In this document: piece after piece, positions 26,581 through 35,601 of the stretch
Layout of the letters: each line of letters opens with the position of its first letter
How positions within the stretch are numbered: the first letter of the stretch is position 1
Notes under the pieces: model-generated
Seen by the model: the letters and a program-made list of their open reading frames with translations, nothing else
Told to the model about the DNA's origin: nothing
Database searches by the model: none
Made by a program: the position numbers and the translations under genes
NCBI RefSeq assembly: GCF_028769735.1
Contig: NC_088177.1
Coordinates: 17,114,599 to 17,178,598, forward strand
Source of the DNA: Zonotrichia leucophrys gambelii
Taxonomy: Eukaryota; Chordata; Aves; Passeriformes; Passerellidae
Direction of reading: 5' to 3'
Length of the DNA stretch: 64,000 nt

Positions 26581-29500
26581 GAAAGTAACCTGTGGTGTGA
26601 AAATGTAACAAATATATTCTGTTTATACTCATTTATGTCATGGTAAGAAGCAGACTCCTGAAACTGTCTTAAAGTATAACTTTTTTCACAATTTAAATCT
26701 AGCATGGCTTATAAATGAATAAATGGATTAAGTGTGACTGATTAAGGAGATAAATAGCATTTAGATTTGCTGTTTAATTCAGAGATTGTCATCACCTGTC
26801 CCAGCTTCATTGTTCATCAGTAAGTCTCAAAAGGCTCCATAAGCTTATCTGGTCTGTAATGTACATTCACCTTTCAGAAATCTTCCATCCTATTTAATAT
26901 TCAAATAAATCTTCTAGTTCACAACTAATTATTAAAAGTGTAGACAGTGAAATATTATCATCCAGAGTGTTATAAACACGTTTCAGTTTTTTGTTATGGT
27001 GTTTCAAGTTTCCTTGTTGCTATCTTCACAGCAGAGACACCAGCAGCCTTCCTACCTGCACAGGGTCCTATTAACTACAGTCAAACTGAGCAGGTTGTAA
27101 GAGTTTGCCAGATCATTCCACCAACTAAAGCAAACAAGCTGTAATATTGAGAACCTGTGGGAAAATGAGTGTGTTTTGATTCTTTTATCACAAACACCTT
27201 TTTCTATTGCTGTCAAGTATGTAAGTTTAGCTGAGACAAAGGCTCTGTTAATTCAGACATGTGAAGTGTCCTGATTTGACTAATTGAAGTCAGATTGCTT
27301 TGGAATGGTACCAGGTAGAACTGCAGTTATTTCAAGTTCTAGTTCTTCCCTTTCAGCATCACATGTCACTGGATCAATCCTGCAAAAACAGCTCTAGCCT
27401 TTGGAACTGAAAAGGTCCCTCAAAGCTGAGAGGATCTCCTCCACCTGTGGATGGAGCAATCCTGAAAAAGACTAGAAGAAAATTTGTGCCTTGGACACAA
27501 AATAGTGAAGAATTTCATTAAATCCCTTTGGTAGTAATTTTTTTAGGTCCAGGATAGGCTGTTACATGGAAGGATGGGAGAAGACTGCAAGGCAGCTGGG
27601 CTTTTACTGACAAGGGCCTATTTCAAGTCTCAGTGAAGTGTTCCAACTGGACTTCAGACTCTTGTTTATACTTGCATTTTTAAAAGCATCCATAGAAGTT
27701 TAATGTCCAATACACTGGAGAATGAGTAGTGTCAGTCAGTCCTATTTCCTGCCTCCCATTCATGTAAAATTAGCATAGTTTTCTCTTTGTGATTCTAATA
27801 TTCTGACTAACCTATAATATTCTGTTATTTATTTGTGTCAACACCACCTGCATTAAATTAAATTTGTAAATTAAAAATAGCACACTTGTTACAGTGTCAA
27901 GTTTCTTATCCTCAGTAGCAACTGGTAACTGTGTTATGTTCAGGCAAAGGAGGAAAATTGAAAAAGGATTTGTAAGCATTTTTCAAATTACTTCAGGTAA
28001 ATAATAAGCAACTTTCCTCTTCTCCTGTTATACAGTGATAGCTCTCTTTAATTTTCCAGTGCTAAATTAATTTACAGTTGCTTCAGACCTCAGTAATTTG
28101 TTCATGGTAAATGCACATCTGGGAGAGTTCTGGGGATCTGGAATGAAGAAATACAAATTGCATTTCTTAGCTTTAGTCTGTCATTATGGCTGCACATAGA
28201 TGGAAATGCACAGAAACATGAAACACAATGAGACAAGACTGGCTAGTTTTGGTCACGATTTTCAGAGACCTCAGGGAGTAGAATACCTATTTCCTATTAA
28301 ATTTCATTTAAGTTATTGGGAATGCACCCCTTTTAGGAGGATCTTAGTCATCCTTAGTAATCCTTGTGGTAATAGTCTCCATAAATTACACCAATGAATG
28401 TTTGGGGCATTTTTAATGGGGAAAAAATGTGCTACAAAGTTTACATTTGTACCATAGGACAGATGAAATCATAGTGATCCCCATTGGCTTTACTATTGGA
28501 TTCGGAATAGATCTTTTCAAATGAGATTGAGGTTTTTTACATGGAAGTATATGATGTGCTAGAGCAATATCATCAACACATCACTGATTTTTGTCTGGCT
28601 AAAATAAGGTACCCTAGAAGATCAGGGCTATAGCCTTCCTTGGATCCTAAGCATTTTGTTGCTTTGGTGCCTTTCTTCTCTGTTGCTAGATTTGTAACTC
28701 AAGTGTTTCAAGTAAATGCCTAAATTGTTATGAACGCAGTTCTGAATATGATGGTAACATTACTGAGAAAAAATGTACCTGACCAATTTAAATGTTATAA
28801 CCTCTCATATCACTTCTATGGTGGGAAAAAGGGTGTTGTACCTGAAGGGGTTTCTTGTTTGCCCTTCCAGTATGCTTGCTTGATATTGTTGTTTCCTATA
28901 TTCCTATTTTCTAACAGAATCCTATTTCATATTAATAAAGAATAAAGAATTCCTTCAAACTCTTCTGAAGAGTGTATTTCACTCTGAGATGATTCTGGAA
29001 AGCTTGGTAGCATGTGTTTCCTTAAAGGCAAAAATGCAAATATAGCCATCAAGATGTTACTCTTATTTTCTGTGCCTTCCACGTTAACTTTCCTAGAGCC
29101 AACAATTATTCCTGTTCCATCAGTACTGCAAACCAGAGATAAGATTTCTTCCTTCTAGTGCACAGTGGAGAGTTTTTAATAGGGATTTTTTCAGGTTTCT
29201 GTTGCCTGACAGATCCAACATGCTTCTGCTAGCAGGATTGGGTACAGCATGATCTTTTAAACCTTCCCAGTGAGCAGAATTCCTTGGGCAAACTGGAATC
29301 ACCATCCTGATTTCCAACGTATTCTTTTTCCCAGTGACACCTCAATGATACTATAGCTTCCTGCTGTCCTCAAAATCTGCTGGTTTTCAGGATGAAACAC
29401 TAAAATGCTGTTCCCCTTATAATTTCAAGCAGCCCTAGGGCTGAGTGTGCCCTATGAAGAACTCCCTTCAGGGATACATGTGTGCTTGCAATCATGTGCT

Positions 29501-32130
29501 TTGTCAGTAAAAACATATGGACTCTAACTTGTACTTTATGTTTTGGAAATTTCTTCAGGTTCTTACTATCCATGTATTATTTCAGTTGCAGGTAAATCTG
29601 GAAACTGCCTGCAACTGAAGGTGCTTTAAATTGAAAACTATTTCTTGAGAGGTTCTATAGTTGCTTGAGAGGGAGGGCTGCCCCCTATCTAATTTTTATT
29701 ATCTCTTTCTGTTACTGGATTTTTTTATTTGTTAGGTTTGGCAAGTTTGGCTTGATTATTGTTGCACTGTGTGATACCATTGTGCTTTTCCACTAACCAG
29801 GTATATAAGTCTGCATCTTGCCTGTGTCTGACATTTATTCCTCAAATGATGAGGGGGAAAAAAGCTATCTACAGATCTCTCCCTGCAAGGCAGTGAGGAA
29901 CAGTCTTCCAACAGGAGAGAATTACTTCAGATGCAGCTGGTGGGGTATAGGCCTTTCAATCTGAGACCATGAGAAAGTGGTACAAATAATTCTTGTAGAA
30001 AAAAAGTAAATTCCTTCCTATTCCCTCCTGTGGACGACATGTTTTAACTATTCCATGTGACCTCATGAAAAAAATGTATTGTTCTGTTTCTTATTAATCA
30101 GGATTTTGCATCAATCTCATGGGATTCCAGGGACTAATTGTGAGGTGGTTACCCTTAGCAACCTGTCTTTTACCTTGGATCACCAAATAATGACCCCAAT
30201 GGATGTAGCAGGTGTTCTCCATAACAATTGCAGGGGAACAGAGAATACTACAGTGATATGCATTTATCTAAACTGGAAACTCACTTAAGGAGAAGACTTC
30301 TAGATTTTGCTTTACAATCTGGTGTTTCTATGCTCTGCAGTTCAGAAAGTGTATTTCAAAGTAGAGCAGAGAAAAGAATCACAAGAAATCAATTAGAAAA
30401 GACAGGAAAAAGCACTATAAAACTCAGTGCTTTGTGGCTAAGATATCAGAGGGAGGAGTGCTTGTGTGGAAAATATTTGGGTTTTTAATAACTAAACATA
30501 AGTGTTTATTTGTGATTCAGAAAAAACTAGGTTTGGTGGTTTTTTCCCAGAAGAAAGTTGTTCTGTTTTAGATTGATTTGCCAGTGGAAGGAAGGGAAAG
30601 CAAACACTCTTGGATTCTGAGTAAGGGATTTTGAAATCTCTCCATGCTTAATAATGAATCTGCCCTTTTTCACTGGCAGTCATAGAGAGCTCCACAAAAT
30701 AGGTGTGGGAGTAGAGTAACTTCCCTCTGGATATCATGTACCCGGGAAGCTCTCACAAGATGATATTAATGAGGAAGGAGCTGGAGGATGCACATGATCT
30801 TCATGGTTATTCCCAAGCAGAATGACTAATGGCCCGTTCTTTTCCTTCTCTGACTCTTTGCTGCTTCAAAGCAGACATGTGAAACATCACTTGAGACAGT
30901 CCTTCGCAGGATACAGGCTAAAAGGAGAGTCCTTTATAGCACAGTTCCACTGGAGCCACTCTTGCATGGAGGGAGCCTTAATGCAAAAAAAGTTCCTCCT
31001 ACCCACTCTTGTGCAGGAAAACTGATCTCTAGGGCAATCCTGAGACAGGTTTTGGGTGCCATTTTTGCCCTCAGTTGGAAAAAATCCTTAGCAATTGAAG
31101 TGGACAGCAGCAAAACAAAGCATAGCCCCAGAGTTTTGGAGATGTTGGATCTGTTTATTATCTAGGTTTCTAGCCAGGGTTACTTATCTCACCGTTTCTG
31201 GTTTCAAAGCCTCCTGACACAAAGAGGCTTCTGCACCATTGATGGGTTACCAGCCCTAAAGAGCCTCATATGGCAAGGGCTTGTCCCTTAATCTAATTAA
31301 TGACAGTCACTTGAACTCAGCAGTGGTTTTGAAATCCTCCCACTGTGTTCCCATGCATGTCTGCCTTCCAAGTTGGTCAGATTTGAGAAATGTCATTCCA
31401 TAGCACAAGATAAACATCTAAAATAATAATATGGGGGGACAAAGATTAGATTTTTTTTCAGCATAAATATTGGATAAACAGTTTTCCTCAAAATTCAAGC
31501 ATTTAATTAAAGACAGAATTAACTTGTATGCCTAGTCTTGCTCTGCTAAACCTACCTTTCTGTACTGGTTTTATGTTGGGGGCTCAGAGTCAGAACGTTT
31601 GTACTTTACAGGTCAACCCCTTGAAAAAATTCTCCTTTGCAATTTTCAGTGCGTACCTGCTCCTGCTGCCTTTACTGTGGGGAATAAAGTTTACTTCTGT
31701 GAGAACTGAGTGCTCAGCATCTCTGTGGAGAAGGCCTGTAATCTACTTTTAGCAAATTAAAATCTAATATGGTTTGTCTGTATTTCATTTATGCCTCAGG
31801 ACAAATTAATGTTAAAAAAAGCCTTTGAAATGAAAATGGTGAGTCCTCAAATTAACCTAGTTGTAGTGTTTTATTTCAAGTTTCATTTGGGAATTGAAGG
31901 TGGCTGTTAAATTGCTGGTAGGTAAAACATCACTGACAATTTGCTTGCATTTTTCTGCAAATAGATTTTCACTTAGAAAAGTACAGTGGGATTTGGAAAA
32001 AGAAATTATGAAAACAACTAGCTGGTCTTTTCCTTCCAGTTTTGTTTTGCTCTTCAAATCTTTAACTTGTGTTAACAAAGTTATTACAGTCCTAGAAATT
32101 GATATTGAAAATAGTCCTTAATTACTTTAT
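26581..32130. other. AT-rich non-coding DNA, no gene recognised
   Basis: No supportable exon, RNA gene or recognised repeat. Short open frames occur on both strands with no domain-like sequence. Confidence 0.55.
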
Positions 32131-32697
32131 TTAAAGCCATGGAGACAGGTTAGGCCATGTTAACCTCCCTGTGCAGAGCTTGCTGTTCAGAGGTGTCAGT
32201 GTTCTCTGTGCTGCAAGATGGCTGCAGCTTGAAATGGAATTCATTTTCTTGTGCAAAGCACAAGCAGCAAGGTCCAACAGGAGGGACAGCAAGTGTTTGT
32301 AGCTTGACCAGTCTCTGAGGGTGAGGACATCCTCCAGGGCACTTTGCAAAAGTTTTGTCAGCCTGGAAGGATCTTGATGGTGGGCAAAAGTCCAGCAGAT
32401 TGTGTTGGAAATAATTTCTCTCTGCAGAATGGCCTCTCCCAATGAAGTCCTCTGGCCCTCAGGATCATTACCTGACAGGCTGCACAGGACACCAGAGCCC
32501 AGCAGGGGCATTTCCAGCCTCTCAACCACGAGGACATCTCCGGATATGTGCACAGGGGAGACCTCAGCAGGTGTGACCACCTGTATTTCTCCTGATAAGA
32601 AATTGCTAGCAGTAGTAAAAAATAAAGGTGTTCCTTCTAGATTCATCATCGCACTTTCAGGGCTTAGAGAGAAATGTTCCTTTCAGCAGCAGCCAGT
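32131..32697 (-). pseudogene. Coding-like minus-strand segment of unknown gene, cut by the provirus
   Basis: A 172-codon frame on the minus strand (32,649 down to 32,131) is unusually long for this AT-rich window and has GC content above its surroundings. It includes protein-like, leucine-rich stretches such as LLSLLLDLAACALHKKM. Its stop codon overlaps a minus-strand AATAAA (plus 32,126-32,131), as at a gene 3' end. The frame stays open only to near 32,685. A second open frame, shifted by one base, continues across the insertion point and resumes beyond the provirus at 36,082-36,178, where an acceptor-like CTTACAG precedes it. Taken together this looks like one exon broken by a frameshift and by a 3.4-kb insertion. 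I cannot name the gene. A fortuitous open frame remains possible. Confidence 0.35.
32692..32697. repeat. Target-site duplication of the provirus, left copy
   Basis: GCCAGT directly before the TG of the 5' LTR, identical to 36,082-36,087. A 6-bp duplication is typical of alpha- and betaretroviral integration. Confidence 0.9.
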
Positions 32698-33105
32698 TGT
32701 GGGATCTCAGCATCTCAGTCCTGAGGTGCCGAGCCACCGAGACCACCCTTGGGGGGCTCGGGAGTCCTGGAATGTTGCCAGAAGTGTCTGGTGGCTGGAC
32801 TTTGATCCTACACAGGAGACAACACCTGTATGTGGATAGGAGGACTTCACCGAGGTGAATGGTGAAGGGATTAGTTAATTAGAGGGTGAGACACAGGGTT
32901 TAGGATTTATGTACAGGGGGGTTTAGAGAAGTAAGATGGAGGAATTGGGGCGTGTCCTGTCCTTCTTCTTCTTCTTCTTCTTCTTCTCCTCCATCTTCTT
33001 TGGTGATGGTGGCGCTTTGGGATTGGTCATTACTAAAAGTGCACCGGGCAATAAGAATAAATGGTATTGGGGAAAAATGATAAATAATGTACACGTAACA
33101 ATGGG

Positions 33106-33111
33106 TATAAA
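33106..33111 (+). promoter_or_regulatory. LTR TATA box
   Basis: TATAAA within GGGTATAAAGATAGG. Transcription would be expected to start about 25-30 bp downstream, near 33,135. The 3' LTR has the same box at 35,865-35,870. Confidence 0.7.
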
Positions 33112-33207
33112 GATAGGTGGCTGTCCGGAGGGCAGCACAGTGTGCTCATGGCTGACTGCTGATCAGACCTCTGTCGGGCTGAAAGAAAATCTTTTAGATA
33201 AACAATT

Positions 33208-33213
33208 AATAAA
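33208..33213 (+). terminator. LTR polyadenylation signal (5' LTR copy)
   Basis: AATAAA about 97 bp downstream of the TATA box, placing it in R as in most retroviral LTRs. Same position in the 3' LTR is 35,967-35,972. Confidence 0.7.
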
Positions 33214-33324
33214 CATAAAGACCGAAAGAAGAACTGAAGCCTCTTCTCGTCCTTTGATACGCGGGCTGCCCCAAGGCCACTCCGGGCCTTTCCAGGCCCT
33301 TCAAACAGCCGAAAACCGGACAAC

Positions 33325-33367
33325 TGGCTTCCACTGGGTGAGCACGAACCACCACAAAACCTTTCGG
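33325..33367 (+). other. Primer-binding site with extended tRNA-Asn complementarity
   Basis: Two bases (AC) after the LTR end, the sequence TGGCTTCCACTGGGTGAG starts with the invariant TGG that pairs with the CCA end of a tRNA. Against the reverse complement of vertebrate tRNA-Asn(GUU), as I recall it, the match does not stop after 18 nt. It continues through the T-loop complement (CGAACCACCA) to the anticodon-stem complement (ACCTTTCGG). I align 35 of 38 tRNA positions, with a 1-base and a 4-base insertion. A 12-G run follows at once. A normal site covers about 18 nt because reverse transcription stops at methylated A58. The tRNA sequence is from memory. Confidence 0.7.
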
Positions 33368-33377
33368 GGGGGGGGGG
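33366..33377 (+). repeat. G12 homopolymer after the primer-binding site
   Basis: Twelve consecutive G, sharing its first two bases with the end of the tRNA-Asn-like match. It is the longest G run in the window. Such tracts are slippage-prone and may form G-quadruplexes in the leader RNA. Confidence 0.9.
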
Positions 33378-33715
33378 CAGCTTCAAAGCCCTGAAGACCA
33401 GAAGACCGAAGGGAACAGCTCCAATCTTAGACGAGGTCCCAGGAGAGCACTGATAACTCCTGAGGAAAGAAGCCTGAAAAGAAGAAAAAAAAAAGAGAGA
33501 AGAGGAGAAAAGAAACAGCCGACAGAGTCTGCAAAAAACAGCAGTCACTGAGAATTCCATCTCTCAGCTTCTGCCGAAGACAATTCGTAGCAGAACAGCC
33601 CGGACTGGAACCAGAAAGGTGCCCTGGGACCACCTCTCGTGATCTGCTGGACAGAGACTGAGACCTCCGGACTGCCCTGACGATAGATTTGGTAAGAAGG
33701 CCCAGAAATAAGAAC
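33368..33715 (+). other. Proviral 5' leader
   Basis: About 350 bp between the primer-binding site and the gag start. It contains a purine-rich tract (about 33,472-33,515) and a splice-donor-like site near its end. This is where a packaging signal would lie, but none can be identified by eye. Confidence 0.6.
33689..33697 (+). promoter_or_regulatory. Candidate major splice donor
   Basis: TTG|GTAAGA, with the cut after 33,691, is a good match to the vertebrate donor consensus. It lies 24 bp before the gag ATG, in the usual place for the donor used to make env mRNA. Confidence 0.5.
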
Positions 33716-34201
33716 ATGGGGGGCACACTTTCCCAGGAACAACGGGAAATTTTGTCCGCCTTACAAGGCGTGACACAAGCATACACAGAAGGAATTCCAA
33801 AGAAAGAATTAAAACAATTATTGCTATGGGCAAGGCTAAACTACCCACTGGCAGAAACGTGCCTGCTATTCGAAGTGGGGTTTTGCCAGGAGAAGCAACA
33901 GATGCAGCAGACATCTGGAGGACCCTCAGAAAGAGGGGGGGAGCGAAGCTCCGTGAAAAAATTAGCTCTGGCCTTAAAAGGCCAGGAGGGAAATGCTCTT
34001 GGAGAAAAAGAGCAGGAAATATTATTAAAACACCCGGTCCCAAAACCCAGAAACCCCAGAAAACCCCTAAAGCCTCCGGAAACTCCAGAGAGCATGGAGG
34101 ACTCAGGAGCAGAAGGGGGGGAGCAGGGGGGAGAGAAGGGATCGGGGGGGGGTGCTTTCTCGCGGCGCCGTGGCGGCGGAGCAGGCGGGGAGCGCGGGTG
34201 A
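33716..34201 (+). pseudogene. gag: gag, N-terminal (matrix) fragment
   Basis: The first ATG after the donor opens a 161-codon frame starting MGGTLSQEQREIL. Gly2 with a following small or hydroxyl residue is a typical N-myristoylation signal, used to bring Gag to the plasma membrane. The first 60 or so residues look like a matrix domain; after that the chain becomes Pro/Lys- and Glu/Gly-rich, like a Gag linker. A full Gag is about 500-700 residues; here capsid and nucleocapsid are missing. The frame runs into a G9 run (34,144-34,152) and stops 50 bp later, while an adjacent frame stays open from there for over 600 bp. This suggests a frameshift in the G run. It shares the A-rich coding style of retroviral gag only up to about 34,100. 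Confidence 0.75.
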
Positions 34202-34890
34202 AGAGAAAACAAGAGACACGTGTTCAGGTGCGGCTTTGCTTAGCTCAGGGCCGGGGGCGGCGGCGGTCCCGGCCGGCAGGGATGCAGAAACGCGCGCAGC
34301 GGACGAAATTCGCGAAAACCCGGGGGGAGAAGTCACATACCAGCGCGGGGGCATTAGGCACGGGTGGCGAAATGGGGAAAACTGTGCAGCCCCAAAGGGC
34401 CACCGTAGTGAGACGCAGGAGGCGCGCGGTTGTGACCTAAAAAACCCGGTGCGCAGATCGGCCCGAATCGCGGCGGGCCGCGGGTGCCGGCGGGAAGCGG
34501 GCTGCACACACCGACGAGGGGAGGAGCAGACACGCCGTCGGAGGAGGAGGAGACAGAGTCAGGGGCAGACCGAGGGGGGAAATTTCAGGGCTGGAACAAG
34601 AGGGAGAGGGAGAAATTACCTCGGGAGAGACAGGGAGCGGCTCGGAAAGCACGCATGCGCAGAGAATAGAGCGCGGGCTGGGGCCGGCCAGACCTCCGGT
34701 GACGTCTCGGGCGAGGAGGGGCCCTCTCCAGACTTGGTGCCTTTGGTTAAAACCCTCGGAGTCCAAGCCTCTTCCATCCTGGGGAGGCGTGTGTGTTCTA
34801 ACCCTATTGTCAGTTGAATTAAAAGCCAGGTAGCCCCGGTCTCAAGCAAGCCTGCAAACAGCGACAATCGGCCGAACAAGGAGGCAGTTG
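34130..34890 (+). other. CpG-rich internal segment of unknown origin
   Basis: Between the matrix fragment and the env end, composition changes to very GC- and CpG-rich (for example around 34,158-34,330 and 34,440-34,510), then to purine-rich (34,515-34,640). One frame is open for 221 codons (34,152-34,817), but it is arginine-rich with no recognisable domain. Other frames are open for shorter distances, and acidic Glu/Ser-rich stretches appear in alternating frames. This would fit a Gag linker broken by several indels. It could also be host sequence picked up by the virus, or a spacer. No polymerase motif (such as YxDD) is visible in any frame. Confidence 0.5.
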
Positions 34891-34896
34891 TGTTCA

Positions 34897-35048
34897 TGAC
34901 GTCATCCCAGCCACGGAGCCCGGTGACAGCGCCACCTCGTGGGGGAATGACCGAAGTGCACGACATGCCGGATTGGTTTGGCGGAGCCACAGTGTTATTT
35001 CGTAACGAGTCTGCAACAATGCAGCGATTTTCCTCAACAATATATAAG
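34897..35048 (+). promoter_or_regulatory. Promoter-like array inside the provirus (CRE, CCAAT, TATA)
   Basis: A perfect palindromic CRE (TGACGTCA, 34,897-34,904) is followed by an inverted CCAAT box (ATTGG, 34,972-34,976), C/EBP-like TGCAACAATG near 35,012, and TATATAAG at 35,041-35,048. The order and spacing are those of a compact vertebrate promoter, with a start expected near 35,070. The words ATGCCGGATTGG and GTAACGAG..TGCAACA also recall the enhancer part of alpharetroviral U3 regions as I remember them. It lies just upstream of an env leader-like mini-ORF. It could be an internal env promoter, or a leftover piece of another LTR. Activity is an inference. Confidence 0.35.
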
Positions 35049-35057
35049 AAGAGATGA
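34947..35057 (+). other. 36-codon mini-ORF of unknown meaning
   Basis: An ATG-started frame overlapping the promoter-like array, containing DWFGGATVLFRNES. It has no recognised domain and may be fortuitous. An overlapping frame (34,978-35,160) is open for 60 codons and is equally unassigned. Confidence 0.2.
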
Positions 35058-35195
35058 ATATTCAGACAAAAGTCGGGACTCAGACTGCAAAGGACAACTC
35101 AGAAGAGAAATAAGAGGAACGAAAGACTCTGGGGGGTTTTCTCTTTGGGGTCTTGAATGAAAAACATAGCAAGGGTTTTGCACAAAAGTGAGGTC

Positions 35196-35282
35196 ATGAG
35201 TTTCATGATGCTTATGTGCATCATCCTTTTCATTCATTGCAATAGGCAATGTGGTAAATTTACCTATTACAGAGAAAACTAA
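35196..35282 (+). pseudogene. Possible env signal-peptide remnant
   Basis: A 28-codon frame begins MSFMMLMCIILFIH, a run of hydrophobic residues after the ATG, as in a secretion signal, followed by Cys and polar residues. It overlaps the env transmembrane frame, which is one of the other two frames. The likeliest explanation is that an internal deletion removed the body of env between leader and membrane-proximal part and left the two ends out of frame. Too short to be certain. Confidence 0.3.
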
Positions 35283-35601
35283 CAAAGGATCATGGATCGA
35301 TCAGCTGGTAGATTTCTTTGACATTTCTCCCATTTGGAGAGGAATTTTAAGGGTAAGCTTTTATGTTTTAATAGTTCTCCTAGTCCTCATCTTTGTCGTC
35401 CCATGTGCCATGAATCGGATTGTAAAAGAGGTTTTTTTGGTGCAAACAGAAGGGGGAGATGTGGGATCTCAGCACCTCAGTCCTGAGGTGCTGAGCCACC
35501 GAGACCACCCTTGGGGGGCTCGGGAGTCCTGGAATGTTGCCAGAAGTGTCTGGTGGCTGAACTTTGATCCTACACAGGAGACGACACCTGTATGTGGATA
35601 G
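35209..35601 (+). pseudogene. env: env, C-terminal transmembrane fragment
   Basis: The frame is open from 35,209 with no ATG at its start. It holds a membrane-proximal Trp/Phe-rich stretch (SWIDQLVDFFDISPIW), then a membrane helix of about 16-20 residues (35,353-35,400) with VSFYVLIVLLVLIFVV, and a short tail with Asn, Arg and Lys. This is the usual layout of the end of a retroviral TM subunit. The surface subunit, fusion peptide, heptad repeats and disulfide loop are all missing. The frame passes through the polypurine tract and stays open for about 47 codons of U3 before stopping at 35,599-35,601. Without a receptor-binding or fusion part this fragment cannot act as an envelope. Confidence 0.75.
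35447..35459 (+). other. Polypurine tract
   Basis: The purine run AGAAGGGGGAGA ends exactly before the TG of the 3' LTR, the standard site where plus-strand DNA synthesis is primed. Confidence 0.85.

Larger units (their letters stand above)
32698..33322 (+). repeat. 5' LTR of the provirus (625 bp)
   Basis: Begins TGTGGGATCTCAG and ends GAAAACCGGACA, with TG...CA termini. It carries a TATAAA at 33,106-33,111 and AATAAA at 33,208-33,213, about 100 bp apart, so U3 is roughly 32,698-33,134, R about 100 nt and U5 about 90 nt. U3 contains eight CTT units (32,962-32,985). Compared with the 3' LTR I count 10 substitutions and one CTT unit of difference, about 1.6 percent. The last 145 bp or so are identical between the two. 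Confidence 0.95.

Noticed and set aside
33325..33367. tRNA-Asn gene or pseudogene on the minus strand
   Set aside because: Only the 3' half of a tRNA is represented, and the position directly after the LTR at a 2-base spacing explains it as a primer-binding site.
32936..33394. 152-codon frame inside the 5' LTR (and its copy at 35,698-36,189)
   Set aside because: It is present in both LTRs because they are duplicates. It starts with a poly-Phe run from the CTT repeat and shows no relation to known LTR-coded proteins.
33033..34043. Several long minus-strand frames across the 5' LTR and gag
   Set aside because: They are antisense shadows of LTR and gag sequence with low-complexity Ser/Phe/Leu composition.
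33826..34440. 204-codon plus-strand frame overlapping gag
   Set aside because: It is a shadow of the matrix frame in its first half and an arginine-rich frame through CpG-rich DNA in its second, with no domain.
34616..34990. 124-codon minus-strand frame in the provirus
   Set aside because: Protein-like in places, but antisense to the element, overlapping the promoter-like array, and with no recognised domain.
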